Part shown: one piece after another, positions 23,408 through 32,041 of the stretch | Numbering within the stretch: the stretch's first letter is position 1 | Layout: every line of letters starts with the position of its first letter | From: Shewanella saliphila | GTDB lineage: Bacteria > Pseudomonadota > Gammaproteobacteria > Enterobacterales > Shewanellaceae | NCBI RefSeq assembly: GCF_014648295.1 | Contig: NZ_BMQV01000001.1 | Coordinates: 248,001 to 312,000 of the forward strand | DNA: 64,000 nucleotides | Direction: 5' to 3' | Translations under genes and position numbers: made by a program | The notes under the pieces: generated by a model | What the model saw: only the letters and a program-made list of their open reading frames with translations | Told to the model about the DNA's origin: nothing | Databases searched by the model: none

Positions 23408-23814
23408 CAAAGTCAGCCCCTACCCGTAATCGCGATGTGATGAATAACCGTTACGCCATGGTGGACGGTATGCATACAGTTGCGGAGGCTATTCAAGTTG
23501 CCGTGACCAAAAATGTCAGTATTTTGGTGGTCGATAAACGCAACGAACATGACGAATACGGCATGGTATTAATGAGTGATATCGCCCGTAAAGTGCTGGC
23601 AAAAGACAAGTCGCCAGAGCGCACCAATATTTATGAGATTATGATAAAGCCGGTATTTTCTGTACCAGCCGATATGGATGTACGCTATACCGCCCGCCTA
23701 TTTGAACGATTCAATATTAATAAAGCTCCGGTGATTGAAGCTGGCAAAATTTTAGGGTTTGTCGCTTATGATGACATTGTCTTAAAGGGAATGATTAACA
23801 CGCCCTCATTATGA
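23404..23814 (+). CDS. CBS-domain protein of the DUF1538 operon
   Basis: A 136-residue protein made almost entirely of two CBS domains (MVDGMHTVAEAIQVAVTKN...LVMLSDIARKVL-like first unit, and MIKPVFSVPADMDVRYTARLFERFNINKAPVIEAGKILGFVAYDDIV). Its ATG overlaps the P-II-like stop codon by four bases, so translation is coupled. CBS pairs usually sense AMP, ATP or other adenosyl ligands; here it would be a second sensor for the same transporter. A strong hairpin terminator follows, so the operon is four genes long. Confidence 0.85.
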   Translation: MTKSAPTRNRDVMNNRYAMVDGMHTVAEAIQVAVTKNVSILVVDKRNEHDEYGMVLMSDIARKVLAKDKSPERTNIYEIMIKPVFSVPADMDVRYTARLFERFNINKAPVIEAGKILGFVAYDDIVLKGMINTPSL

Positions 23815-23849
23815 TGAATTGTAAAATTTGCTATCAAGTTGAAGACAAT

Positions 23850-23883
23850 AATACGGGCATTAATTTGAACTAATGCCCGTATT
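23850..23883 (+). terminator. Terminator of the DUF1538-PII-CBS operon
   Basis: Perfect 13-base stem AATACGGGCATTA/TAATGCCCGTATT with an 8-base loop, 36 bases after the CBS stop. The T-run is weak, so Rho-independent strength is uncertain. Confidence 0.7.
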
Positions 23884-23929
23884 AAATCTTTACACAAGGT
23901 TAAGCGAGAGTGGTTAAACAGGAGTGTGG

Positions 23930-25654
23930 CTAAACAGCATCCTGCTGAGCTATCTCTTGAGGTTGTGATGGTTGCGTAATCGGAGATGGAAAATCACACA
24001 CCACATTACGGCCACTATTTTTGGCCTGATATAGCGCCTTATCTGCCAGCTTAATCAGTTCTTCTAATTTATTCATCTGGCTGTGATACTCTGCCACCCC
24101 AAAACTGGCTGTAACAGATAACCCCTCCCCGTCGTGAAATACCGTTACGGACGCTATCTTTTCACGAATAGTATTGGCCAATTGAATCGCTGCTTGTTGC
24201 GAAGTGTTAGGCAAAAATATAATAAATTCTTCTCCGCCCCATCGAGCAAGTACATCACTTTTTCTTATATGTTGTTGCAATGTTTTGGCTATCGCTTTTA
24301 GAGCCGAATCTCCCACTGCATGGCCGTATTTATCATTAATGGCTTTAAACCAATCAATATCTAGCAGGATCATACTCAATGGCGTTTGCTCTCTAACACC
24401 CAGCTCCCACAACGGCGCGGCATTAACAGTAAAAGCACGTCGATTATATAAGCCTGTTAAGTGATCGTACTGAGCAATCACTTCTGCGGTTATACGCGCT
24501 TTATCAACCTCTTTTAAATTGAACGCTAACGCTAAGGCTAAAATCGACATTTCAATCAACATACCAATCTCAATACCATGAAATAAGAGTGTATTGTACG
24601 GGATTACCCCCCAGGTTGTGGCGGCCGAAAAAGCCGCGCCGCCAGCTCCAATAAACACCGCTGGAATAAAAAATTTAACCATTGCATGACCATTTTTTAA
24701 TGCCAGCAACCCAAGGCTGATAAAAATCACCACTAAACACGAAGTTAATCCCACGCCAATATTCACTGCTAACAGTTGATCGGCATTAATAAACACTGCC
24801 AGCATAAGTAGTACTAGCGCAGCATAAATGAGCTGACTAAAACGATATACGCGAGGCAAATAGGTTTTTAGCTTTAGAAATTCAAAGCAAAAAGCAATGC
24901 CAAAAATAATGTAACTGTAAAGAAAAACGATCATGGCCCAACGTTGAACAAACAGGTTCTCTGGCCAGAGAACTTTAAAACCATGGCCTGTATAAGCCAC
25001 ATTTAAGCTCAAAAAAGACAGTAAATACAATGAATAATAAATATACCGACTGTCTTTTAAACTCACGGCAAGCACAATGTTGTACACCAACAACATGAAA
25101 AACGCACCGTATAAAAAGCCATAAAAATAGTGACTTAGCTCTACATTGTTTTGAATGGTTTGTGCCGTTGCTAAATACAGCGGAATTAATAAAGGATCTT
25201 TAGATTCAAACCGAATCAGCACTTGAGTTAAGCCAGGCTCAAACACATATTCTTCTGAAATCATACGGGTTTGTGAGCGACGTAAGTTAAAAGGAAGTGT
25301 GTCACCAGTGAAGAGATTAGCAACTAACTTGTGTTGCCGAACAAAATAAAAATCAGCCTTATCTAACCAAGATGAATCAAGGTAAAAAACTTTGTTTATG
25401 GCTATGCTAGATGCATTGTTAATGAGCACAGAAGTCCAGATGACATCACGAGTAAAACCAAAACTCACTTTACCCTCATGGTTAGGGGAAAATTCACCTT
25501 GTCGATAACGATTGAGTGCATCGTCAAACGACACATCGTCACTGGTAACCTGTAAAATAGCCAATTGCTTATTAATGAATAACTCATCAACAGCATTGGT
25601 TAATTCAATAGGTTTACTGGTAACGTAAAAGCTGAAAAAAAATAGTAGCACCAA
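23930..25654 (-). CDS. Membrane diguanylate cyclase with 7TMR-DISM sensor
   Basis: A 574-residue c-di-GMP synthase. Order: hydrophobic N-terminus, periplasmic 7TMR-DISMED2-type beta domain (about residues 25-165), seven membrane helices (about residues 175-380), then a GGDEF domain. Active site RWGGEEFIIFLP is intact, with the substrate-binding DHLTGLYNRRAF and DIDWFKAINDKYGHAVGD. No RxxD inhibitory site is evident before GGEEF. The start at TTG 25654 leaves the N-terminus without a positive charge; an in-frame ATT four codons earlier would give a better signal peptide (see findings). Single-gene unit. Confidence 0.88.
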   Translation of the reverse strand: MVLLFFFSFYVTSKPIELTNAVDELFINKQLAILQVTSDDVSFDDALNRYRQGEFSPNHEGKVSFGFTRDVIWTSVLINNASSIAINKVFYLDSSWLDKADFYFVRQHKLVANLFTGDTLPFNLRRSQTRMISEEYVFEPGLTQVLIRFESKDPLLIPLYLATAQTIQNNVELSHYFYGFLYGAFFMLLVYNIVLAVSLKDSRYIYYSLYLLSFLSLNVAYTGHGFKVLWPENLFVQRWAMIVFLYSYIIFGIAFCFEFLKLKTYLPRVYRFSQLIYAALVLLMLAVFINADQLLAVNIGVGLTSCLVVIFISLGLLALKNGHAMVKFFIPAVFIGAGGAAFSAATTWGVIPYNTLLFHGIEIGMLIEMSILALALAFNLKEVDKARITAEVIAQYDHLTGLYNRRAFTVNAAPLWELGVREQTPLSMILLDIDWFKAINDKYGHAVGDSALKAIAKTLQQHIRKSDVLARWGGEEFIIFLPNTSQQAAIQLANTIREKIASVTVFHDGEGLSVTASFGVAEYHSQMNKLEELIKLADKALYQAKNSGRNVVCDFPSPITQPSQPQEIAQQDAV

Positions 25655-25858
25655 TATAAGTCTAATAGGGAACTCTCTAGCAATTTGTTTAATATTAGAT
25701 TAGTCCCTGATTTTATTTTTGTCTAACCATTCTGAGCGCACAAATATGATCGATGACTTCATGAAATGATATTCAAATTAAACTAGCCCCCCTCAGGGTG
25801 CTTATTCTCACTAAATGCATAATAAATGGCATAAATAATAGAAAACTATAATCTTGGA

Positions 25859-26728
25859 CTAGGTTAATTCAGCGACAATAAAATCAATAAGCGTTCGAGT
25901 TTTGAGTGGTAAATTTTTGTCTTTATACAATAAATGAATCGGCATGGATTCTGGTGGGGTTAAACTCGCGATATTAACCAAGAGACCAGTGTCTATGGCC
26001 TCTTTAACGACAATACTGGGTTGTAACACGACGCCTAACCCATCGATAGCGGCTTGAGTCAGCACCACGCCACTGTTTGACGACAGCCTATATTGACGCT
26101 TGCCAAAAACTTGTTGATGCGCAACTGACAACGAACCATTGCTTGAGTAACTAAACCCAAGACAATGATGGTCACTCAGATCTGCGTTCGATATGATCTC
26201 AGGGTTCTGCGCTAAATATTGCGGTGATGCACAAAATTGCATGTGATAATCCATAATATGCCGACCAATTAACGCTGAGTCGCCAAGCTCACCAATGCGC
26301 ACCACAATATCCACACTGTCTAACATCGGGTCGACAAGATTATTGTCTAAACGTAAATCAACATCGGCTAGCGGATACGCTAATAAAAAACGATTAACAA
26401 TCGGTGCCAGTAACGTATTACCAAAACTCACCGGAGCATTAATCTTAATGCTGCCGCTTATCGTGCCCGTCATGCTTTGTAAGGTATTTTCAGCAGCAGT
26501 AATGGCTGCCAAAATGGTTTTACATTCTTGATAATATAATTGACCAGACTCACTTAATGCTTGCTGACGTGTGGTGCGGTTGATTAGCTTAACGCCTAAA
26601 TAGCCTTCTAACTGATTGATGTGCTTGCCTACCATAGTGCGGCTAATATTAAACTGATGCGCCGCCGCAGCATAATTCCCTTGCTCAGCTACGCAGCTAA
26701 ACACTTGCATTGCGGTTAATTTATCCAA
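25859..26728 (-). CDS. LysR-family transcriptional regulator
   Basis: A 289-residue LysR regulator. The N-terminal winged helix is typical: MDKLTAMQVFSCVAEQGNYAAAAHQFNISRTMVGKHINQLEGYLGVKLINRTTR. The C-terminal part is the periplasmic-binding-like co-inducer domain. I start at TTG 26728, which yields the standard MDKLTAMQ N-terminus and has GAGGGG just upstream; another TTG four codons earlier is possible. It is divergent from a monooxygenase/oxidoreductase pair, 142 bases away, and probably controls it, as is common for LysR proteins. Confidence 0.9.
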   Translation of the reverse strand: MDKLTAMQVFSCVAEQGNYAAAAHQFNISRTMVGKHINQLEGYLGVKLINRTTRQQALSESGQLYYQECKTILAAITAAENTLQSMTGTISGSIKINAPVSFGNTLLAPIVNRFLLAYPLADVDLRLDNNLVDPMLDSVDIVVRIGELGDSALIGRHIMDYHMQFCASPQYLAQNPEIISNADLSDHHCLGFSYSSNGSLSVAHQQVFGKRQYRLSSNSGVVLTQAAIDGLGVVLQPSIVVKEAIDTGLLVNIASLTPPESMPIHLLYKDKNLPLKTRTLIDFIVAELT

Positions 26729-26870
26729 AGTGCCCCTCAATCATTTATACCAACGAATAAAAATTAATACCAAAGATTATAAACCTATAGTGTTTTCTGT
26801 AAACACCACATGGTGATGTTGCTGTCATGGAAACTGGTTTACGATGCACCATCACTATTGAGGAGTTGTT

Positions 26871-27185
26871 ATGGATTACAAATTAGATCAAGCAGGCATA
26901 TTTATTACCGCTGAAATTCACATTAAAGATGACGTACCGTTAGCCCAGGGCCTTGCTGCAATCCGTCAATTTTGCGCCGACATGAATAGCGAACCCGGCT
27001 GCTCACTTGCTATGGCAACTCAACATAAAACTCACCCTAAGCAATTTGTATTTTGGGAGCGTTATGATGATCAAGCCGCCTTTGATGCCCACTTTGCTGC
27101 GCCTCACACTCAAGCCTTTATTAAAGCTGGGCTCACCGAACTCAAACAAGCCTTTGACTATCAACGCCTAGCCACCGAGGAGTAA
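26871..27185 (+). CDS. Putative quinol monooxygenase (ABM domain)
   Basis: A 104-residue dimeric alpha+beta barrel protein of the antibiotic-biosynthesis monooxygenase family, related to YgiN. It shows FITAEIHIKDD, the mid CSLAMATQHKTHPKQFVFWERYDDQAAFDAHFAAPHT core with the conserved E and H, and a short C-terminal tail. Ribosome-binding site GAGGAG. It is followed after three bases by a Gfo/Idh/MocA oxidoreductase and preceded by a divergent LysR gene. The substrate is unknown. Confidence 0.82.
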   Translation: MDYKLDQAGIFITAEIHIKDDVPLAQGLAAIRQFCADMNSEPGCSLAMATQHKTHPKQFVFWERYDDQAAFDAHFAAPHTQAFIKAGLTELKQAFDYQRLATEE

Positions 27186-27188
27186 CCA

Positions 27189-28211
27189 ATGAGTAAAATA
27201 ATTAATTGGGGTATTTTAGGCACCAGCTTCATTTCTGGTGTAATGGCAGATGCGATAAAAGCCCAAGGCCAAAGTCAGATATATGCTGTTGCAGGCCGTA
27301 ACACCACAACGTTAGCTGAGTTTGCAACGCAATATAACATCGCACATCAATTTACTGATTTCGATGCATTAATTAACGATCCGTTGGTAGATGTGATTTA
27401 TATTGCCCTGCCGAATCATTTGCACCACGAGTATGTGATTAAAGCGGCCAATGCGGGTAAAGCTATTTTATGTGAGAAGTCCCTGTCGGTCGATATGCCA
27501 TCAACCATCACCAGCCTTGATGCGGTTAAACAAAACCAAGTGTTCTTTTTAGAAGGGCTAATGTATCTTGCGCATCCTTTTATGCAGCAGTTAAGTCAAA
27601 CGCTAGCATCTGGCGTCATTGGTGACGTAAAAAGTATTCGAGGCCAATATTGCGCGGCTATCAGCCAATTTGTTAATCCGGCCAGTCTTGGCGCATTGTT
27701 TAACCTTGGTTGTTACCCTGCATCATTAATGCAATTAGTCATGCAGCAACAATTTGGTAATAGCGTCAGCCAACAATATCAACTGCAAGCAACAGGCCGT
27801 CGCGGGCAAGATGGTAATATTTGTGAATCTACGGCTATTGTGACTTATGCTAACGGCGTGCAATGTCATTTACACACAGCTGAAGATTATGGCTTACACG
27901 CAGGATTTACCATTTTAGGCAGCTTAGGAAGTATTGAGTTCACCTCAAATCCCTGGTTACCAGAAGCCCAAGGCAATCATTTTTCAGTAAGGTTATATGA
28001 GCAAGATGCTGACATTGTTAACGTTGAAGCCAAAGGCAATGGTTTTTACTACCAGGTAGAAGCTGTTCTAGCGGCGCTAGACAGTAAGCAATACACAGTG
28101 GCAAGGCCATTAGCACAACTGCAAGACTCACACGATATCATGAGCATGTTAACCACTTGGCATCAAGCGGCTTTAAAAAGCAGCGCTGAAAACCTGACCG
28201 TTAAACGCTAG
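27189..28211 (+). CDS. Gfo/Idh/MocA family oxidoreductase
   Basis: A 340-residue NAD(P)-dependent oxidoreductase. N-terminal Rossmann fold WGILGTSFISGVMADAI (the usual GxGxxA appears as GTSFIS), then VDVIYIALPNHLHHEYVIKAANAGKAILCEKSLSVD, which contains the EKP-like catalytic motif as EKS. The C-terminal domain binds substrate. The EKP to EKS change and the altered glycine motif are family variants and do not suggest inactivation by themselves. The 3' end overlaps the converging Nudix gene by 39 bases. Confidence 0.88.
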   Translation: MSKIINWGILGTSFISGVMADAIKAQGQSQIYAVAGRNTTTLAEFATQYNIAHQFTDFDALINDPLVDVIYIALPNHLHHEYVIKAANAGKAILCEKSLSVDMPSTITSLDAVKQNQVFFLEGLMYLAHPFMQQLSQTLASGVIGDVKSIRGQYCAAISQFVNPASLGALFNLGCYPASLMQLVMQQQFGNSVSQQYQLQATGRRGQDGNICESTAIVTYANGVQCHLHTAEDYGLHAGFTILGSLGSIEFTSNPWLPEAQGNHFSVRLYEQDADIVNVEAKGNGFYYQVEAVLAALDSKQYTVARPLAQLQDSHDIMSMLTTWHQAALKSSAENLTVKR

Positions 28212-28577
28212 GCAATCGTTAATTCGTTGTTGCTGCACTAAAGATAAGTCAGCAACATCGAAAAATGCATACTCACTGTGCTCATTACTTAACATTATTT
28301 GAGTTGACTCTGGTAATTCACAACGAAAAATAAACGCTTGCGATTGATAAGCAGAGTGAAAATACACCCCAGATAGATAATTAACTGTTACCTCACAACC
28401 TAACTCTTCTTGGCACTCTCGCAGCAATGCCAGATGAATGGTTTCATTAGGATCAAGCCCGCCACCCGGTAAGCCCCAATGCTTGTCACCATAATTGGCT
28501 TTTAATAACAGCACTTGACCATCGTCATTAGTGATTACGGCATGGGAGCTGAGTCTAAATAAATCGTTAAACGCCAT
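28173..28577 (-). CDS. Nudix hydrolase
   Basis: A 134-residue Nudix protein. The Nudix box GGGLDPNETIHLALLRECQEELGC (about residues 37-60) has the RECQEEL catalytic core intact. The start ATG has AGGA upstream. The short length and lack of an extra domain do not identify a substrate; nucleoside diphosphate derivatives are typical. Its 3' end overlaps the oxidoreductase on the other strand, a tail-to-tail overlap of 39 bases. Confidence 0.86.
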   Translation of the reverse strand: MAFNDLFRLSSHAVITNDDGQVLLLKANYGDKHWGLPGGGLDPNETIHLALLRECQEELGCEVTVNYLSGVYFHSAYQSQAFIFRCELPESTQIMLSNEHSEYAFFDVADLSLVQQQRINDCLAFNGQVFSAAF

Positions 28578-28637
28578 GATGGTTTTCCTATTATAAATAG
28601 AACCTTGTTAATTGTTGTTAGAAAACTACCGCCATAA

Positions 28638-29060
28638 CTACCTTGTTCCAAGTAAATAGTAAATACCATAAATACAACAAACGGTTGAGCTCACTAACCA
28701 AAAAGTCATAGAGTTTTGATGGATCTCGGAGGCTGACGTGAAAAAAGGCACAATTAACCCCGCCACACCACGAATGAGATATACAGCAGTGATTAACACT
28801 AAACATGTTTTTAGAAGCGGTAGCTTAACTATTAAACCCGCGCCCGAAAATGCGTAAAGCCCCCAAACACAAAGCACTGTAGCGATAACTAATGTCACAA
28901 TGGTGGGATAAGTCTCACCGTCAGCAGCCATTTGAGCCATGCTTTCACCTGCACCAAAAAAGAGATACCAATCTGGGCCGCCAAATATACAGCTGATGTG
29001 TAGTAAGGCAGCAAAGAGACTTAAGCAACCTGCGATAACGAGTAAACTATTCCTTTGCAT
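28638..29060 (-). CDS. Small four-TM hypothetical membrane protein
   Basis: A 140-residue membrane protein with about four hydrophobic helices (roughly residues 5-25, 52-75, 82-103, 118-137). Motifs between helices include HISCIFGGPDWYLFFGAGESMAQMAADG and YLIRGVAGLIVPFF. AAAGGA lies upstream of the ATG. The pattern looks like a conserved hypothetical family of small integral membrane proteins, but I cannot name it. No link to its neighbours is obvious. Confidence 0.7.
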   Translation of the reverse strand: MQRNSLLVIAGCLSLFAALLHISCIFGGPDWYLFFGAGESMAQMAADGETYPTIVTLVIATVLCVWGLYAFSGAGLIVKLPLLKTCLVLITAVYLIRGVAGLIVPFFTSASEIHQNSMTFWLVSSTVCCIYGIYYLLGTR

Positions 29061-29433
29061 TCAAAATCCTTTTTGGTACTGGCTCCGCTTTGGAGTATGT
29101 AATAGTTAGTGTAGCTAAGCGAAAACGAGTTCAACATTAGTCGCTTATTCGCGATGAATTTTAAATGGTTTGCATAACGAACCTTGATGGTAGCTTGTTT
29201 GTTACCTCCCATTGTTCAGTGACCATTTAGAACTACGCAGTGAAAATATCGGTGTTGGTTTAAGATATGGCCTAATTGAACTTACCATGACTCCCGAGTG
29301 TACTTTCTCTCATCTAATGTTTTTTCTCAAAATACATCATCAATTTTTTTATTGGTGAAAAAAAAAACTAAAATAGACTTTTAGCACTATGATTAATTGT
29401 ATAGAGTTAAGTCATTAGACAAAAAGGATTTAT
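29061..29433. other. Intergenic region before the Mrp operon
   Basis: 373 bases between divergent genes, ending in a very AT-rich stretch (about 29325-29400, with a run of ten A's). It should hold the promoter of the nine-gene antiporter operon. I did not find an operator palindrome or riboswitch-like structure by eye. Confidence 0.45.
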
Positions 29434-29910
29434 ATGTCAAAAAGTAGTTTCCCCTTAATGGTTTTCGCTTTCTTGGCCGTTCAACTATTGTCAGTACCGC
29501 CTGCTAAAGCAATAGAAGTTCTGACGGCTCAAGAACTATCATCGCACTGTGCACTGTTTCATTCTGAACCAGAAAGCGCAGATGGTCAGTATTGTGTCCG
29601 CTATATTCAAGGCTTTATAGATGGTGCAATAGCGACCGATGCAAGAGTCATGCTAAATGCGGAAAGTGCCCTCGAAAGTAAAGAGACCTTCTCGGAACGC
29701 GCGATTCGCACTCGTATGCCAAACCGTTTAGACCGCTCCAGAGCCGCTGGCTTAGCCGGTTTTTGCCTTGGAGATCCGCTGTTATTGCGCGATGTAGCTA
29801 ACGTCATCGTCGCCGATCTAATAACCCAAACAGATAGCAGCAAAGAAAATGAACCGGCGATGGAAGTCGTCTATCAATCATTACTGAAAAACTACCCCTG
29901 CAAACTATGA
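29434..29910 (+). CDS. Secreted Rap1a/Tai-like protein, first gene of the Mrp operon
   Basis: A 158-residue periplasmic protein with a signal peptide (residues 1-26, ending PAKA). The mature part has four cysteines (39, 54, 111, 156), likely two disulfides, and the pattern CVRYIQGFIDG and GFCLGDP, which resembles the Rap1a/Tai family best known from type VI secretion immunity proteins. No effector or secretion genes are nearby. Instead its stop overlaps the start of mrpE (ATGA), so it is translationally coupled to a cation/proton antiporter operon. A structural or regulatory subunit on the periplasmic side is an inference. Confidence 0.72.
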   Translation: MSKSSFPLMVFAFLAVQLLSVPPAKAIEVLTAQELSSHCALFHSEPESADGQYCVRYIQGFIDGAIATDARVMLNAESALESKETFSERAIRTRMPNRLDRSRAAGLAGFCLGDPLLLRDVANVIVADLITQTDSSKENEPAMEVVYQSLLKNYPCKL

Positions 29911-30428
29911 GATTAACTCTAGCCCGGCATACGTTTCAACGCGGCGAAACAAGACTCTCGTCTGTTTTGCTACTTCTGCTTATTTTAGCAATATCTTGGC
30001 TTCTCTGGTCAGGACTCTATAAACCACTCGTCATGAGTTTTGGTGTTTTGTCCTGCTTGCTCAGCATTTACTTAGCAAATCGTATGGGCTTTTTCAGGAA
30101 TAATACCAATTTACTTAGACTGATGCCTCGCCTGCCTGGCTATTGGTTGTGGCTACTTCGAGAGATTATTATTTCGAGTCTGGACGTAGCCAAGCTAATC
30201 CTGAAGCCCTCAATGCCTATAAGCCCCACCGTAGTTGTGCTTGAAGCGGAAGCCAAAACGGACATGGGCCAAGTCATTCTTGGCAACTCCATTACCCTGT
30301 CTCCGGGAACCGTCACGTTAGATTTATACAAGGGGAAAGTATTGATTCATTGCCTGACCAGTGAAAGTGCAAAAGAATTACAAAAAGGCGAAGCAAATCG
30401 ACGAGTCGCAGCACTGGAGCCCCGTTAG
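29907..30428 (+). CDS. mrpE: Mrp-type Na+/H+ antiporter subunit E
   Basis: A 173-residue MnhE family protein: two or three N-terminal hydrophobic helices followed by a cytoplasmic domain. Typical stretches are LPGYWLWLLREIIISSLDVAKLILKP and GQVILGNSITLSPGTVTLD, then a VHCL-like strand. Its length is close to the usual 160. It is part of the membrane antiporter complex. ATG overlaps the preceding stop; mrpF follows after two bases. Confidence 0.93.
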   Translation: MRLTLARHTFQRGETRLSSVLLLLLILAISWLLWSGLYKPLVMSFGVLSCLLSIYLANRMGFFRNNTNLLRLMPRLPGYWLWLLREIIISSLDVAKLILKPSMPISPTVVVLEAEAKTDMGQVILGNSITLSPGTVTLDLYKGKVLIHCLTSESAKELQKGEANRRVAALEPR

Positions 30429-30430
30429 TT

Positions 30431-30712
30431 ATGTATATTGTTGTCTCTTTAGCCATTTTGGTGACCATGGTATTGGCCCTAGTGAGAGCACTTAAAGGAC
30501 CAAGCGTTTACGATCGCGTACTGGCAGTCAATGTGTTTGGTACCAAGACCGTATTGTTACTGTCCGTCATTGCATTTCTTTACGGTCGGCCTGATTTCCT
30601 TGATCTTGCGTTGGCTTATGCCCTGATCAATATGGTCGGGATTCTTGCAGTATTAAATTTTTTCCAAAATCGTTCCCGAAGAAAATCTGATCCCGAGGCA
30701 GAAAATGATTGA
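30431..30712 (+). CDS. mrpF: Mrp-type Na+/H+ antiporter subunit F
   Basis: A 93-residue MrpF/PhaF protein with three membrane helices. The conserved RALKGPSVYDRVLAVNVFGTKTVLLL motif spans the first and second helices, and PDFLDLALAYALINMVG the third. Overlaps mrpG by eight bases. The C-terminal tail is charged (RSRRKSDPEAEND). Confidence 0.93.
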   Translation: MYIVVSLAILVTMVLALVRALKGPSVYDRVLAVNVFGTKTVLLLSVIAFLYGRPDFLDLALAYALINMVGILAVLNFFQNRSRRKSDPEAEND

Positions 30713-31064
30713 TTTTGCATTAGATATTCTGAGTTGGATTTTACTCGTTCTTGGGGGGGCCTGCGTGTTAATCGGCGGTATAGGCGGCCTGCGTCTGCCA
30801 AACTTTTACACTAGAATTCATGCCGCTAGCCTTACTGATACCATGGCAACTATCTTAATTTTTGTTGGTATGATCCTACAAGCCGGTTTGTCTCTAGCCG
30901 CAATTAAACTGTTTGCTATTATGCTGTTTTTGCTGCTGACTGGCCCAACAGCTACCTATGCGTTGGCCAATGCCGCGCTATTATCCGGTCTCAAGCCAGA
31001 CGATGGAAGTGCCAGCGACGCCCCCAAGGCTAACAAATTACCCAAAGAAGGAGCTGGAGAATGA
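30705..31064 (+). CDS. mrpG: Mrp-type Na+/H+ antiporter subunit G
   Basis: A 119-residue MnhG/PhaG protein with three helices. The family motif GGIGGLRLPNFYTRIHAASLTDTMATILIFVG (about residues 22-54) is fully present, followed by KLFAIMLFLLLTGPTATYALANAAL. Overlaps mrpF at its start by eight bases and the next gene by four (ATGA). Confidence 0.94.
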   Translation: MIDFALDILSWILLVLGGACVLIGGIGGLRLPNFYTRIHAASLTDTMATILIFVGMILQAGLSLAAIKLFAIMLFLLLTGPTATYALANAALLSGLKPDDGSASDAPKANKLPKEGAGE

Positions 31065-32041
31065 TCTTAATTTTTGCGCTATTTCTACTGACCCTTCTCG
31101 TCATTACCGCCATTGCTATAGTGCGCACCGACGACCTGTTTGTCGCGGTAATGCTGACATCTATTTTCAGTTTACTCATGGCGGCCAACTTTTTTATTTT
31201 GGACGCTGCTGATGTAGCACTAACAGAAGCTGCGGTGGGTGCTGGAGTGACAACGGTAATCTTCCTCTGTGCATTAGAGCTGACTGGTGACCGGGAAAAA
31301 GCTCGAGTTGGAGGTCGGTGGGTCGCTCTAGCTACTGTGGGCGTTCTGGCATTGCTAATAATATACGCCACTTTCGACAAACCACGGCTCGGCGACCCTG
31401 ATGCCCCAGTGCATCAACATCTTGCGCCTTGGTATCTAGATAAAACGCCTGAGTATATTGATATTCCCAATGTGGTCACCGCAATTCTTGGCAGCTTTCG
31501 AGGCTATGATACGCTGGGCGAGGTGTTTGTTGTTTTCGCTGCTTGTATCGGGGTTTTATTCATTCTTGGTGTGAGCCCTTCACGAAAAAATCAGCCAGTG
31601 ATTAGAAAAAGTAGTGGTCTACGCCACCATCTTATCCCCCAAGTGGTCGGCCGACTGCTGATCCCGTTTATCGTGTTATTTGGTCTTTATGTACAATTCC
31701 ATGGCGAATATGGCCCAGGCGGAGGATTCCAAGCGGGTGCAATTATTGCCACAGGCGTAATCCTTTACGCGTTGCTCGAAGGCGAATCCGAAGCGTTGCG
31801 CGCAATACCTCGCGGGGTGCTGTTGGGTATGGTTATAGGCGGTGCATCGCTATATGGCGGCGTGGGTGTGGTTTGCATGTTGATGGGAGGAACATTTCTA
31901 GATTATTCAGTACTAGCCGCTGATCCTGTGTTTGGACAACAGTTGGGTATATTAATTATCGAGGCCGGCGTTGGCATGGCCGTTTGTGGTGCACTACTGG
32001 CCATTTTTCATGCGTTCGCAGCCCGAGAGAGATTGTCATGA
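31061..32041 (+). CDS. mrpB: Mrp subunit B fused to MrpA C-terminal (MbhD/MbhE-like) regions
   Basis: A 326-residue membrane protein with three parts. Residues 1-80 are MbhD/DUF4040-like (DVALTEAAVGAGVTTVIFL, with Glu56). Residues 85-172 are MbhE-like (NVVTAILGSFRGYDTLGEVFVVFAACIGVLFIL, with Glu154). Residues 185-326 are the MnhB domain (GPGGGFQAGAIIATGVILYAL). In standard Mrp systems the first two parts are the C-terminus of the large MrpA. Here they have been joined to MrpB, and no full-length MrpA is present. Ends in an ATGA overlap with mrpC. Confidence 0.88.
   Translation: MILIFALFLLTLLVITAIAIVRTDDLFVAVMLTSIFSLLMAANFFILDAADVALTEAAVGAGVTTVIFLCALELTGDREKARVGGRWVALATVGVLALLIIYATFDKPRLGDPDAPVHQHLAPWYLDKTPEYIDIPNVVTAILGSFRGYDTLGEVFVVFAACIGVLFILGVSPSRKNQPVIRKSSGLRHHLIPQVVGRLLIPFIVLFGLYVQFHGEYGPGGGFQAGAIIATGVILYALLEGESEALRAIPRGVLLGMVIGGASLYGGVGVVCMLMGGTFLDYSVLAADPVFGQQLGILIIEAGVGMAVCGALLAIFHAFAARERLS

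Noticed and set aside
27189..28211. Altered glycine and EKS motifs as signs of an inactive Gfo/Idh/MocA enzyme
   Set aside because: Both variants occur in active-looking members of the family, so no inactivation is claimed.
29434..29910. Reading the Rap1a/Tai-like gene as a T6SS immunity gene
   Set aside because: No effector, VgrG, PAAR or secretion genes in the window; it is coupled to the antiporter operon instead.
31984..32037. Upstream extension of the mrpC frame inside mrpB
   Set aside because: The ATG at 32038 overlaps the mrpB stop in a classic ATGA junction and matches the family start.
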